DNA of 31,435 nt. Source: a virus. Shown one piece after another: positions 25,514 to 31,435 of the stretch. The translations under genes and the position numbers were made by a program. How positions within the stretch are numbered: position 1 is the first letter of the stretch; every line of letters begins with the position of its first letter. The stretch spans positions 1-31,435 of IMG/VR virus record IMGVR_UViG_3300006917_000092; one strand, 5' to 3'. The notes under the pieces were generated by a model. It was not told where the DNA came from, did not search any database, and saw only the letters and a list, made by a program, of their open reading frames with translations.

Positions 25514-25915
25514 TCAGTTGATATCAAGCTTCTTTGCGTTCTTCTTTTCTTGATCGATGATATCAATCTGCACTCGTAGGAGACCATTCACGAACTCCGC
25601 TGATGTAGCCTTGGAGTTATGTGGAGTAGTGAACTTGCGCTTGAATGGTCTGCGAGCAATACGACGCTCAAAGTATACGTGTTCTAGATTGTGTCCTAGC
25701 GTGTCATCCCTTTCAACCGGATTGCCAGTGATAACGAGTCCCATATCGGTGACCTCAATATCAATCTCTTCTCGACTGAATCCAGCTAGGGCGAGTTCGA
25801 CATAGAATGAATCTCCCTTTCGATAGATGTTGTAGGGAGGATAGGCTTCTTGATTTAGAGACAGTGGATTCATCATAGCCTCAATGTCGAAGTCCTTTAG
25901 AAGTCGTGTCAGCAT
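25514..25915 (-). CDS. Small heat-shock protein Hsp20
   Basis: An ATP-independent chaperone of the alpha-crystallin/IbpA group that holds unfolding proteins. The 133-residue protein has the alpha-crystallin domain at about 27-120: YPPYNIYRKGDSFYVELALA (25-44), GFSREEIDIEV, GLVITG, FERRIARRPFKRKF, and FVNGLLRVQI (108-117), where NGLL matches the family's A...GvL signature. The short N-terminal arm (MLTRLLKDFDIEAMMNPLS) is usual for phage versions. A very good Shine-Dalgarno (AGGAGG, 9 bases before ATG) is present. A sigma70-like promoter and a palindrome lie upstream. A role in folding virion proteins is the common proposal for phage Hsp20. Confidence 0.85.
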   Translation of the reverse strand: MLTRLLKDFDIEAMMNPLSLNQEAYPPYNIYRKGDSFYVELALAGFSREEIDIEVTDMGLVITGNPVERDDTLGHNLEHVYFERRIARRPFKRKFTTPHNSKATSAEFVNGLLRVQIDIIDQEKKNAKKLDIN

Positions 25916-25978
25916 AGTCTTATACCTCCTATTAGAGCGTATGTGGTTACGTTAGAAGCCCTTAGTCAAAGGCTTACT

Positions 25979-26014
25979 GGTGACGAAGACCCTTTTGAAG
26001 GCATCTTCGCCACC
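25979..26014. promoter_or_regulatory. Long palindrome over the predicted transcription start of Hsp20
   Basis: On the + strand, GGTGACGAAGA (25979-25989) and TCTTCGCCACC (26004-26014) are 11-base arms matching except for one G-T pair. The 14-base spacer holds an inner CCTT/AAGG stem. It begins right after the -10 box of the leftward promoter, so it could be a repressor operator or a 5'-UTR hairpin in the Hsp20 transcript. No T-run follows on the leftward strand, which argues against a terminator. Confidence 0.5.
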
Positions 26015-26043
26015 AATATATCCAATAGTCCTGTGAAAGTCAA
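26015..26043 (-). promoter_or_regulatory. Sigma70-like promoter for the Hsp20-glycosyltransferase-terS genes
   Basis: On the - strand, TTGACT (26043-26038) is followed by exactly 17 bases and TATATT (26020-26015); each box matches five of six consensus bases. It lies just past the stop of the ribonucleotide reductase gene and about 100 bases before the Hsp20 start, with nothing else coding between. It would serve host RNA polymerase. A chance match is possible but the spacing and place are good. Confidence 0.55.
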
Positions 26044-26046
26044 GTC

Positions 26047-27975
26047 TTATTTTGTGAGGTCTACAATCTCACAGGCTCCGGAAGCGCAAGCTAGTGTCTG
26101 GGTTCCAGAGGTGCTGTCCTCCTTCTCGTAGAGGGATAGTGCAGACCAGTCAATTGTCGTTGGCATGTTCTTAAGCATTCTTGTGTAAGTCTCCTCATCG
26201 GTATCTTGATACGGTGCCTGTGGATAGATGTGATCATCGTGAGGAAGAAACGAGATACCAGAGCAGATGTCAAAGTTCTCATAGACCCAAGCACCAACAG
26301 CCATCCACTCATTGTCGCGTACGTTGATTGTCACTGACGGTTTATGCTCTGTCCAGTTAAGGGCGTACGTCTTCCATACCTCAAGCTGGTCAACAGCAGA
26401 CATGTCCCGCCTCAGAACTGATCCTTCTGGAGCCTTCATCGGGAATGAGAACACGACAGTATCATTAGGATGGAAGACTTCGGGTTCATTGGGGATTCCG
26501 GAGTCCATCATTAGGCGAGTAAGTGGATCCTTGATGTCTCCACGGACAGTGCGGACGTAGTAGTCATTGTGCCGTGCGTGGATGCCGCTGGCAGCGTCAA
26601 CAAGCTGGCTGACGGTGCCAGATGGCTTGATGCACGTGATAGCTGTCGATTGCTCAATGCCGAGAATCTCTGACCACTTCTTGTTGACTTCTACAGCGTA
26701 GTCACGAAGAGACTTAAGCGTCAAAGGATTTGGATTTGACGTTATAGGATTGTCCATAATTCCCGTAAGGGATACACCTAGAAGCCTTTCTTCCTTGGTG
26801 TTCTTCTGCCAAACCTTGCGTAGATACGGGAAGTTCACAAACGTAGACTGGATTGTTCCAAGGATGGTAGCATTACGGATCTTGACAAATAGATCATCAA
26901 ACGTGTCGGTGCTACGGACAACAACTTCAGTCAAGTTACAGAACTGGTTGTTTCGCAGGATGATCTCACTGCAAGGATTTGTCCCAAAATCATGATTGGG
27001 ATCCCTTCGACCATTACGTGCTACGTGTCTCTGTGCAGCATACCTAGCAAAGATACCACGTTCGCCACTCTTGCTTTCCACAAGAGATAGCCATTCTTTC
27101 ATAAATGAAGTCATGACTGGCTTGTCGGTGTACACAGCAGAGTTGTTGGCTAGAGTACGCTGTGGGTTGGACCTCCACCACTCTCCGCTCTTGCAAACAC
27201 GCATACGCTCGTCAGAGAGATCTGACAGTGAGATCATTGCAGATCGACGTACACCACCAACCACTACGACATCACCAATCTTGCACATGATGTCGTGACA
27301 CTCAATCGAGTTAAGCTTCCTGCCACTAGCTTTCTTGAAGATGTCAACGACAAATGAGAATAGCTGGTTCAGAGGCTCTGGACCGCTAGCCCTGCCACCA
27401 AAGGTCTTCAAGCGAGAACCAGCAGGGCGGATCTTGGACAGATCCCAAGATGGGATTTCGCCGCTGTAGAGCATGGCGATAAGCTTTCGAAGAGCTTTTG
27501 CCCAGCCTTCCTTTGAGTCATGGACAACGATGACATCGTCGGATGTAAACATCTTGTCCGGTACTTCTGGAAGGTTGTTGATGGCTTCAGTCTCGACTGA
27601 GAAGCCGACACCAGTACCACATAGAAGGATGAACATGGCTTCATCAAAAGACTTGATGTCGTCTACAGCCAAGTAAGAGCAGTTGTACCCACAGGTGTTG
27701 TCTCGCTCTAGAGCAGGACCAGCAGTCATCAGCATTCGCATCGATGGCATTACCTCCAGATTGAAGATTGCCTCGCGTAGAATGCTGACTGTTTCTCCGC
27801 TATTCTTGCCGAGAACTGGACGAACGACATTGTCAATATATCGATCAACGGTCTCTGCCCAAGTCTCCCTTCGGTTCTTGTCCTCCAGCCATCGTGCATA
27901 GCGGCTTAGAGCGATAAACGTCTGGTAATCTGTTGGCAAGTACTGTGGCTCGTTAGAGCGATCCTTCTGCTGCAT
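26047..27975 (-). CDS. Class II (adenosylcobalamin-dependent) ribonucleotide reductase, RTPR-like
   Basis: Reduces ribonucleotides to deoxyribonucleotides for phage DNA synthesis. The 642-residue chain has NTCGYNCS (C95 in the redox pair), GVRRSAMISL, the catalytic loop NPCSEIIL (N333, C335, E337), the partner C346 in FCNLTEV exactly 11 residues later, CIKPSGTVSQL (448-458), and C-terminal C630/C635 in CASGAC for reduction by thioredoxin or a like donor. The 11-residue distance fits the monomeric Lactobacillus-type RTPR rather than class I. No NrdB-like small subunit is nearby, consistent with a B12 radical. A strong terminator lies upstream. The ribosome-binding site (gagga) is about 10 bases before ATG. 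Confidence 0.85.
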   Translation of the reverse strand: MQQKDRSNEPQYLPTDYQTFIALSRYARWLEDKNRRETWAETVDRYIDNVVRPVLGKNSGETVSILREAIFNLEVMPSMRMLMTAGPALERDNTCGYNCSYLAVDDIKSFDEAMFILLCGTGVGFSVETEAINNLPEVPDKMFTSDDVIVVHDSKEGWAKALRKLIAMLYSGEIPSWDLSKIRPAGSRLKTFGGRASGPEPLNQLFSFVVDIFKKASGRKLNSIECHDIMCKIGDVVVVGGVRRSAMISLSDLSDERMRVCKSGEWWRSNPQRTLANNSAVYTDKPVMTSFMKEWLSLVESKSGERGIFARYAAQRHVARNGRRDPNHDFGTNPCSEIILRNNQFCNLTEVVVRSTDTFDDLFVKIRNATILGTIQSTFVNFPYLRKVWQKNTKEERLLGVSLTGIMDNPITSNPNPLTLKSLRDYAVEVNKKWSEILGIEQSTAITCIKPSGTVSQLVDAASGIHARHNDYYVRTVRGDIKDPLTRLMMDSGIPNEPEVFHPNDTVVFSFPMKAPEGSVLRRDMSAVDQLEVWKTYALNWTEHKPSVTINVRDNEWMAVGAWVYENFDICSGISFLPHDDHIYPQAPYQDTDEETYTRMLKNMPTTIDWSALSLYEKEDSTSGTQTLACASGACEIVDLTK

Positions 27976-28012
27976 GGCTGGTATGTCCTCAAATAAAAGA
28001 TGGTTGAAGAGA

Positions 28013-28065
28013 CAAAAATCCCGTCTGGGATCAATGGCTTATCGCTCAAAGTTCCCAGACGGGAT
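28013..28065 (-). terminator. Rho-independent terminator upstream of ribonucleotide reductase
   Basis: Perfect 13-base arms ATCCCGTCTGGGA (28018-28030) and TCCCAGACGGGAT (28053-28065) flank a 22-base loop. Read leftward, the stem runs directly into TTTTT at 28018-28014. A GC-rich stem plus T-run makes a good intrinsic terminator for the upstream replication genes. It has no T-run on the + strand. The loop is longer than usual, so attenuation with partial read-through into the reductase gene is possible. Confidence 0.75.
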
Positions 28066-28094
28066 GATGTATGTGTTCGTGTGTACTGGTTAAC

Positions 28095-28568
28095 TTAGGT
28101 AGGCTTGTCTTTAGTTTCAACCCTGTTATCGTGGATCGAAAGCATAATGATCGCATAGTGAAGGATCTTTAGCAAGTCCTTCCTGTTGTACCCGTCCTTG
28201 CGACCATACCGCTGCCAGTACTTGAGGATGCTGCCCATGCAGAATCCTTCGCCATACCCACTATCGATCATGATCTCCGTTGCTTGCATCTTGCTCTTGG
28301 CATAGTGAGCGGAGTACGTTGAGTCAATGTACTCTTTTAGCTCAGCAATATGCTTTGCCTCATTGTACTTATACACAATGAAGTCAGAAGATAGATCTGG
28401 ATAGAGCTGTGTTTCATCCGTGGATGAAGGGATGTTGACGTTGTACTTTACTTGTGGATCGTAGAGATACATTGGCCCCTTCATGTCATTGATGTATGGG
28501 TCATAGATTACATCGCCAATCTTGAACTTGTCAATCATTAAGGACTGTGTTGATTCGTTTCCTGACAT
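28095..28568 (-). CDS. DUF3310-like phage protein, 157 aa
   Basis: Residues 1-75 are variable and polar. Residues 80-147 form a conserved-looking core: YIDSTYSAHYAKSKMQATEI, IDSGYGEGFCMGSILKYWQR and YGRKDGYNRKDLLKILHYAI. This matches the DUF3310/SaV-like small helical domain common in phage nucleotide-metabolism neighbourhoods, with no proven activity. The start is set by a good Shine-Dalgarno (aaggag, 7 bases before ATG at 28568), although this makes it overlap the previous gene by 38 bases. It is the last gene before the terminator. Confidence 0.65.
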   Translation of the reverse strand: MSGNESTQSLMIDKFKIGDVIYDPYINDMKGPMYLYDPQVKYNVNIPSSTDETQLYPDLSSDFIVYKYNEAKHIAELKEYIDSTYSAHYAKSKMQATEIMIDSGYGEGFCMGSILKYWQRYGRKDGYNRKDLLKILHYAIIMLSIHDNRVETKDKPT

Positions 28569-28884
28569 ACTTGATCTCCTTTGTCTTTATGACCTTGAAT
28601 GCAAATGATCGCACAAATTGTGGCTCAAGTCCAGCCATGTCGCATACATCGACAAAGTCTTGACAAGTGACTCCTACGGAAGAGAAGAACCAAGCTTGTG
28701 CCTGTGAACGAGCCAAGGCTTCTTCCTCTGGCTCATTTTCATAGGCTGGCTTTGTAGCATCAAGAAGTGCTTGAAGGATTACCGTACGGAAGAGGATCAA
28801 CTCCTGTGGGGTTGATGGTCCGTACGAGTCAAGTCTTAGGGCTTCTCCGAGGCTTTGAAGGCTTTCTCTTCTTTTCTCTTCCAT
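28531..28884 (-). CDS. Small hypothetical protein, 117 aa
   Basis: A helical soluble protein. Its middle (ARSQAQAWFFSSVGVTCQDF, then VDVCDMAGLEPQFVRSFAFK, residues 58-97) follows a pattern, AW....G..F..VC..AGL.P..VR, that I have seen in small proteins of aquatic and alphaproteobacterial phages and that resembles a helix-turn-helix. No function is known to me. Its first 56 bases overlap the end of the endonuclease gene and its last 38 bases overlap the start of the DUF3310-like gene. The upstream ribosome-binding stretch is weak (agagaaaa), so coupling to the endonuclease is likely. Confidence 0.55.
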   Translation of the reverse strand: MEEKRRESLQSLGEALRLDSYGPSTPQELILFRTVILQALLDATKPAYENEPEEEALARSQAQAWFFSSVGVTCQDFVDVCDMAGLEPQFVRSFAFKVIKTKEIKYVRKRINTVLND

Positions 28885-29305
28885 TGGTTTTCTCTGCGAC
28901 CTTGTACAGTCTTACTGTATCTAGACTATTGCGCTTCTTCTTAGACCACTGCTTTAGTGTTTCTACGTCCTTTGCATCACAGCATTCAAAGCCGTGCTTT
29001 TTACACCAGTCCTCGTATGTCGTGGGAGAGTTCTTGTGTAGCTTGTTCTTCTTGTTGCCAAAGACAAAGTGGACACCGAGATCTGGATAATTGTACTTGA
29101 GCAGTAGATGCTTCTTCCTGTCTTGTGCAGTGAAGTAGCCCTTCACCTCAATGAGGATACCGTTGTCGAGTACAAAGTCTGGAGTGTACTTATGGTCTTC
29201 TGGAATAGTGCTGTAGAGGATCTTGATGGGTTCAAACTTTGCGCCAATAGCATTGGCAATAAACGCAGCACTTACTTTTTTCTCAAGTCCAGATCTAAAG
29301 ATCAT
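28829..29305 (-). CDS. Endonuclease I, T7 gp3-like Holliday-junction resolvase
   Basis: Cuts branched DNA during recombination and packaging and helps break down host DNA in T7. The catalytic residues are present with the exact T7 spacing: E8 in FRSGLE, D43 in YTPDFVL, and E53/K55 in LIEVKG. In T7 they are E20, D55, E65 and K67. The downstream DRKKHLLLKYNYPDLGVHFV (residues 62-81) and TTYEDWCKKHGF are also characteristic. The 158-residue length is close to T7's 149. It begins with a four-base ATGA overlap with the upstream nuclease. The strongly basic C-terminal tail is encoded where the next gene overlaps. Confidence 0.85.
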   Translation of the reverse strand: MIFRSGLEKKVSAAFIANAIGAKFEPIKILYSTIPEDHKYTPDFVLDNGILIEVKGYFTAQDRKKHLLLKYNYPDLGVHFVFGNKKNKLHKNSPTTYEDWCKKHGFECCDAKDVETLKQWSKKKRNSLDTVRLYKVAEKTNGREKKRKPSKPRRSPKT

Positions 29306-30168
29306 GTTTCAAAGACCTCCTCTACGTCAGGAGTGCTTGCCACACTAGTGAGATAGCGAACACCATTGCTGTACTTGAATGCTCGGAGACCGGCACCGTT
29401 GTTGGAAGATGACCAGCAGTGCTTCTTGAAGTCGCAGAACGAGCATGCAGGGGCTAGCTTCATGTTTCCACTCTTGCCATCTGGTACTGGGTCATGGCAG
29501 TGCTTTGGTGGTACTGGCATGTCAATAATGCGCTTGAGATCTACGATCCTCTTTGAGGGATCGATACGCTCACGCTTGTGGACTTCGTGGAAGTGGATCT
29601 CTCCAGATACCTTGTCGATTGCCACGAAGCCAGCACGATCATGCTTCCCAGCAAACGCATAGGACGAGATCTGGGCAATGTACCCAAACGGATCGTCCAT
29701 TGCCAGTGAGCCATCCTTGAACTTCTTGAAGCTGTGCGGTGAGGCAGACTTGAAGTCTACTAGCGTACCATCGACAACAGCGTCTTGGTGACCCACTACA
29801 CCTTCAACTGAAAGTTCATCCTGCTGCTCAGTTACATCGTGTCCTGAAAGCTTTGAGAGCAGGACTAGAAGATGCTCAAGGATATCGCCATACAGGAACT
29901 TGATATGTGTAGGCTTTGTCAGAGGTTCCTTTGGTGCGCCGTTTAGTTCATACCAGATCTTCCTATCCGGTTGACCAACCATAGACAGTCGAAGATATGG
30001 TGCGCCCCTCTTGCGCGTAAGAGAGGAGATGACAGAAGCTCGGACTCCTTCTAGGAATGCGTCGATTGCCTTATCGTCAATCTGCACATCGTTGCTCTCG
30101 TCAAACAGACTGTAGATGTCTTCGACAAGAGTATCGATAGTCTTCTTGTTGTTGTAAGCTTCTGTCAT
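29302..30168 (-). CDS. PD-(D/E)XK exonuclease, RecB/Cas4-like
   Basis: Probable DNA exonuclease of the phage recombination/replication module. The 288-residue protein has GDILEHL (E98), VVGHQDAVVDGTLVDFKSAS with D129, D138 and K140 as metal and catalytic residues, then FGYIAQISSY (Q166, Y170), the usual QxxxY helix of RecB-type nucleases. Four cysteines near the end (C224, C242, C245, C251) may bind an iron-sulphur cluster or zinc. A good Shine-Dalgarno (aaggag, 8 bases before ATG) is present. It is coupled by ATGA to endonuclease I and probably replaces the T7 gp6 exonuclease. Confidence 0.75.
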   Translation of the reverse strand: MTEAYNNKKTIDTLVEDIYSLFDESNDVQIDDKAIDAFLEGVRASVISSLTRKRGAPYLRLSMVGQPDRKIWYELNGAPKEPLTKPTHIKFLYGDILEHLLVLLSKLSGHDVTEQQDELSVEGVVGHQDAVVDGTLVDFKSASPHSFKKFKDGSLAMDDPFGYIAQISSYAFAGKHDRAGFVAIDKVSGEIHFHEVHKRERIDPSKRIVDLKRIIDMPVPPKHCHDPVPDGKSGNMKLAPACSFCDFKKHCWSSSNNGAGLRAFKYSNGVRYLTSVASTPDVEEVFET

Positions 30169-30180
30169 CTCAAAGGCTCC

Positions 30181-30462
30181 TTAAGCTGCCTGTCGCGTCA
30201 TCGACGCTGGATTGTTGATCTCATGATCAAGCTTAAGATACGAAAGCTTGATGCGAGCCTGTTCCGGATTGACAAGCTTGTAGCGAGTGTACCTCTCTCC
30301 GGTATCTGACTTTGCAGTTACCGACATGATCTCTACACCCCACTGACGGAGACGAGAGATCGTGGCCGTTAGGTTCTCACATAGACCCTTTTCGATTGCC
30401 GTTTTGCGCGTAACTCGATTGCGACGAAGAAGTGCCATTAGAACTCGGATCTCGTTAGTCAT
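30181..30462 (-). CDS. Small helix-turn-helix protein, 93 aa
   Basis: A basic protein with a predicted winged or simple helix-turn-helix: MTNEIRVLMALLRRNRVTRK, TAIEKGLCENLTATISRLRQ, WGVEIMSVTAK, then ERYTRYKL. The pattern resembles the short HTH_39-type phage proteins, where VT..TAI...G....LT..IS.LR..G.EI is typical. It may control transcription or bind replicating DNA. ATG at 30462 is chosen because aaaggaga lies 9 bases upstream; a start at 30543 would have no such signal and would use up the intergenic stem-loops. It lies 12 bases before the exonuclease start. Confidence 0.6.
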   Translation of the reverse strand: MTNEIRVLMALLRRNRVTRKTAIEKGLCENLTATISRLRQWGVEIMSVTAKSDTGERYTRYKLVNPEQARIKLSYLKLDHEINNPASMTRQAA

Positions 30463-30497
30463 TTGAACTTCTCTCCTTTTGTATGTGTATTTCATTT

Positions 30498-30559
30498 GCT
30501 TGTGCCAGTCGGTCCCTCTCCACACCCGACAAGCGAATGTCATCCAACGATATGATGAC
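30498..30559. promoter_or_regulatory. Two stem-loops in the ssDNA-binding/HTH gap
   Basis: In the 116-base gap, GCTTGT (30498-30503) pairs with ACAAGC (30529-30534), with an alternative inner GTCGG/CCGAC pairing (30508-30512 and 30526-30530). GTCATC (30539-30544) pairs with GATGAC (30554-30559). No T-run follows on the leftward strand. They may be leader structures or processing sites ahead of the HTH gene; no clear -35/-10 pair is seen. Confidence 0.35.
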
Positions 30560-30578
30560 CCCTTGTGTGTATTACTTA

Positions 30579-31076
30579 TCAGAACGGAATGTCATCGGCC
30601 ACAGCGTCTGAATCCTTCTTCGCACCAACGGTATAACCACCGTGAATGACATCAAAGCCGTCGTCCTTGCCGCCACCGTATGGCACAAGCTCCACAACCT
30701 GAACCTTGACTAGGTCAGCAGAGCGACCCTTCTTGCCACGAACGGTGTACTCGTATGGCTGGTACTTGACGTTGACTACGCTGCCATTGCCAATCAGATC
30801 CCCGTTCCAAGGGTTCTTGGCTGCGTCGATGACCTCTGGAGCCTGACGAGGCGAGCCATCACGCTTGGTAACCTTGCGCTTGATGGTCACGAAGTCACCA
30901 CGGTTGTCGTTCTTGTTCTTGATGACAAGACCATCAGCAGCAGCCTTCTTCTTGTTTGTCTCGTCAAGAGAGACATCAAGAGACCAGCATGGCTCAAACG
31001 TAGTGTTTGGGGTAATCAGCGAAGCCCAATGAGCCTTGCCAGAGATGATCGTGTACTTGTTGTTGGTAGTAGCCAT
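30579..31076 (-). CDS. Single-stranded DNA-binding protein, T7 gp2.5-like
   Basis: Coats single-stranded DNA and recruits replication proteins. The 165-residue chain has an OB-fold-like beta pattern (KYTIISGKAHWASLI, PCWSLDVSLDE, DFVTIKRKVTKRDG, GNGSVVNVKYQPYEY, ADLVKVQVVELVPYG) and an acidic C-terminal tail ending in DDIPF. An aromatic final residue after acids is the hallmark of gp2.5-type proteins. I chose ATG at 31076 because aaggag lies 8 bases upstream; the longer start at 31106 would place this signal inside the gene. The gene is followed by a gap with stem-loops. Confidence 0.8.
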   Translation of the reverse strand: MATTNNKYTIISGKAHWASLITPNTTFEPCWSLDVSLDETNKKKAAADGLVIKNKNDNRGDFVTIKRKVTKRDGSPRQAPEVIDAAKNPWNGDLIGNGSVVNVKYQPYEYTVRGKKGRSADLVKVQVVELVPYGGGKDDGFDVIHGGYTVGAKKDSDAVADDIPF

Positions 31077-31102
31077 TTCCTTATCTCCTTCTGAAACATA
31101 TG

Positions 31103-31125
31103 CCAAGCCAAGTTATCTTGGTTGG
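31103..31125 (-). promoter_or_regulatory. Stem-loop before the ssDNA-binding protein gene
   Basis: Read leftward, CCAACCAAG, the loop ATAA and CTTGGCTTGG form a nine-base-pair stem with one bulged C. It sits between the stop of the upstream gene and the Shine-Dalgarno of the ssDNA-binding gene. No T-run follows, so it is more likely an mRNA processing or stability element than a terminator. Confidence 0.4.
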
Positions 31126-31137
31126 ATGGATACTCTA

Positions 31138-31435
31138 TCAAGTCATCTTTAGACTGTCAAGAGCTTTCTTTGTATCAAGTAGATCCTTCATGTCCTTTAG
31201 CTGACTGATCTTTACATTATACATGTCAGTCTTGGCTGTAAAGTTGTTTGAAGGATCAAGTTCACCCTTCTTTATGAACTGTGCTGCATCAAAGTACTCC
31301 TTTTTTGGAAGGTATCCGAGAAGCCATCCGACAGAGAGATCGGACTTCACGCGAGTGAAGACGTAGTAGGTACACTTCTGCTTGATGTTGAATGCGGATA
31401 TGGTGCAGTCGTAATCAAGCTTTGGAGGCCAACCA
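31138..31435 (-). CDS. Partial phage protein entering from the right edge, function unknown
   Basis: The frame is open from the right edge to the stop at 31138-31140, giving at least 98 residues. A GTG at 31348-31350 could be read as a start, but the open frame upstream (WPPKLDYDCTISAFNIKQKC, then TYYVFTRV) continues smoothly and includes the better conserved-looking part, so I treat the gene as truncated. The pattern NIKQ.C..YVFTRV..DLS.GWL.GYLPKKEYF..A.F.KKGELD is one I have seen in small proteins near replication genes of podophages, without known function. It is leftward, like its neighbours. Confidence 0.65.
   Translation of the reverse strand, partial: GWPPKLDYDCTISAFNIKQKCTYYVFTRVKSDLSVGWLLGYLPKKEYFDAAQFIKKGELDPSNNFTAKTDMYNVKISQLKDMKDLLDTKKALDSLKMT

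Noticed and set aside
31138-31350. A complete 70-aa gene starting with GTG at 31350
   Set aside because: The frame stays open to the window edge and the upstream residues look like part of the same conserved protein, so it is treated as partial.

Overview
The window is part of a tailed double-stranded DNA phage genome with podovirus-type architecture. The evidence is a run of virion genes that resemble short-tailed phage parts: a P22 gp4-like adaptor, a gp10-like nozzle protein, fibres, a gp13-like acetyltransferase-fold protein and three large internal virion proteins. A replication module follows with T7-type endonuclease I and a gp2.5-like ssDNA-binding protein. The gene families (tiny basic head-region proteins, C1q-like fibre, coenzyme-B12-type ribonucleotide reductase, Hsp20, phage-borne glycosyltransferases) are those I associate with aquatic phages. 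The host cannot be read from this window. Large terminase, portal, major capsid protein, DNA polymerase, helicase and RNA polymerase are absent, so this is an incomplete genome. I see no tRNA, CRISPR array, insertion sequence or integrase.

Region 1 (2-21719, + strand) is one tightly packed late operon: small basic proteins (2-1473), adaptor and Cys-motif protein (1509-2463), three fibre or appendage proteins (2473-7652), two small membrane proteins and a tail-assembly-like protein (7653-8926), nozzle and C1q-like fibre (8933-11550), internal virion or DNA-ejection proteins (11582-20709), then the lysis pair, an M15-type endolysin and a 3-TM holin (20709-21719). The third fibre gene (5277-7652) is strikingly richer in GC than everything around it and looks recently acquired.

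Region 2 (21727-31435, - strand) converges on region 1. Read in its own direction it carries a partial gene entering from the right edge, ssDNA-binding protein, a small HTH protein, a RecB/Cas4-like nuclease, endonuclease I, two small proteins (the second DUF3310-like), a convincing intrinsic terminator, class II ribonucleotide reductase, a sigma70-like promoter overlapped by a long palindrome, Hsp20, a GT8-like glycosyltransferase, a three-domain glycosyltransferase/methyltransferase/DUF115-like fusion, and the small terminase subunit.

In region 2 the right-hand genes process DNA and supply deoxynucleotides. The left-hand genes, from Hsp20 to the small terminase, appear to have their own promoter and may form a unit for protein folding, glycan modification and packaging. 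The least ordinary items are the trimodular glycan-modifying protein, the promoter/palindrome in front of Hsp20, the GC-rich mosaic fibre, and the shared N-terminal motif in two internal virion proteins.
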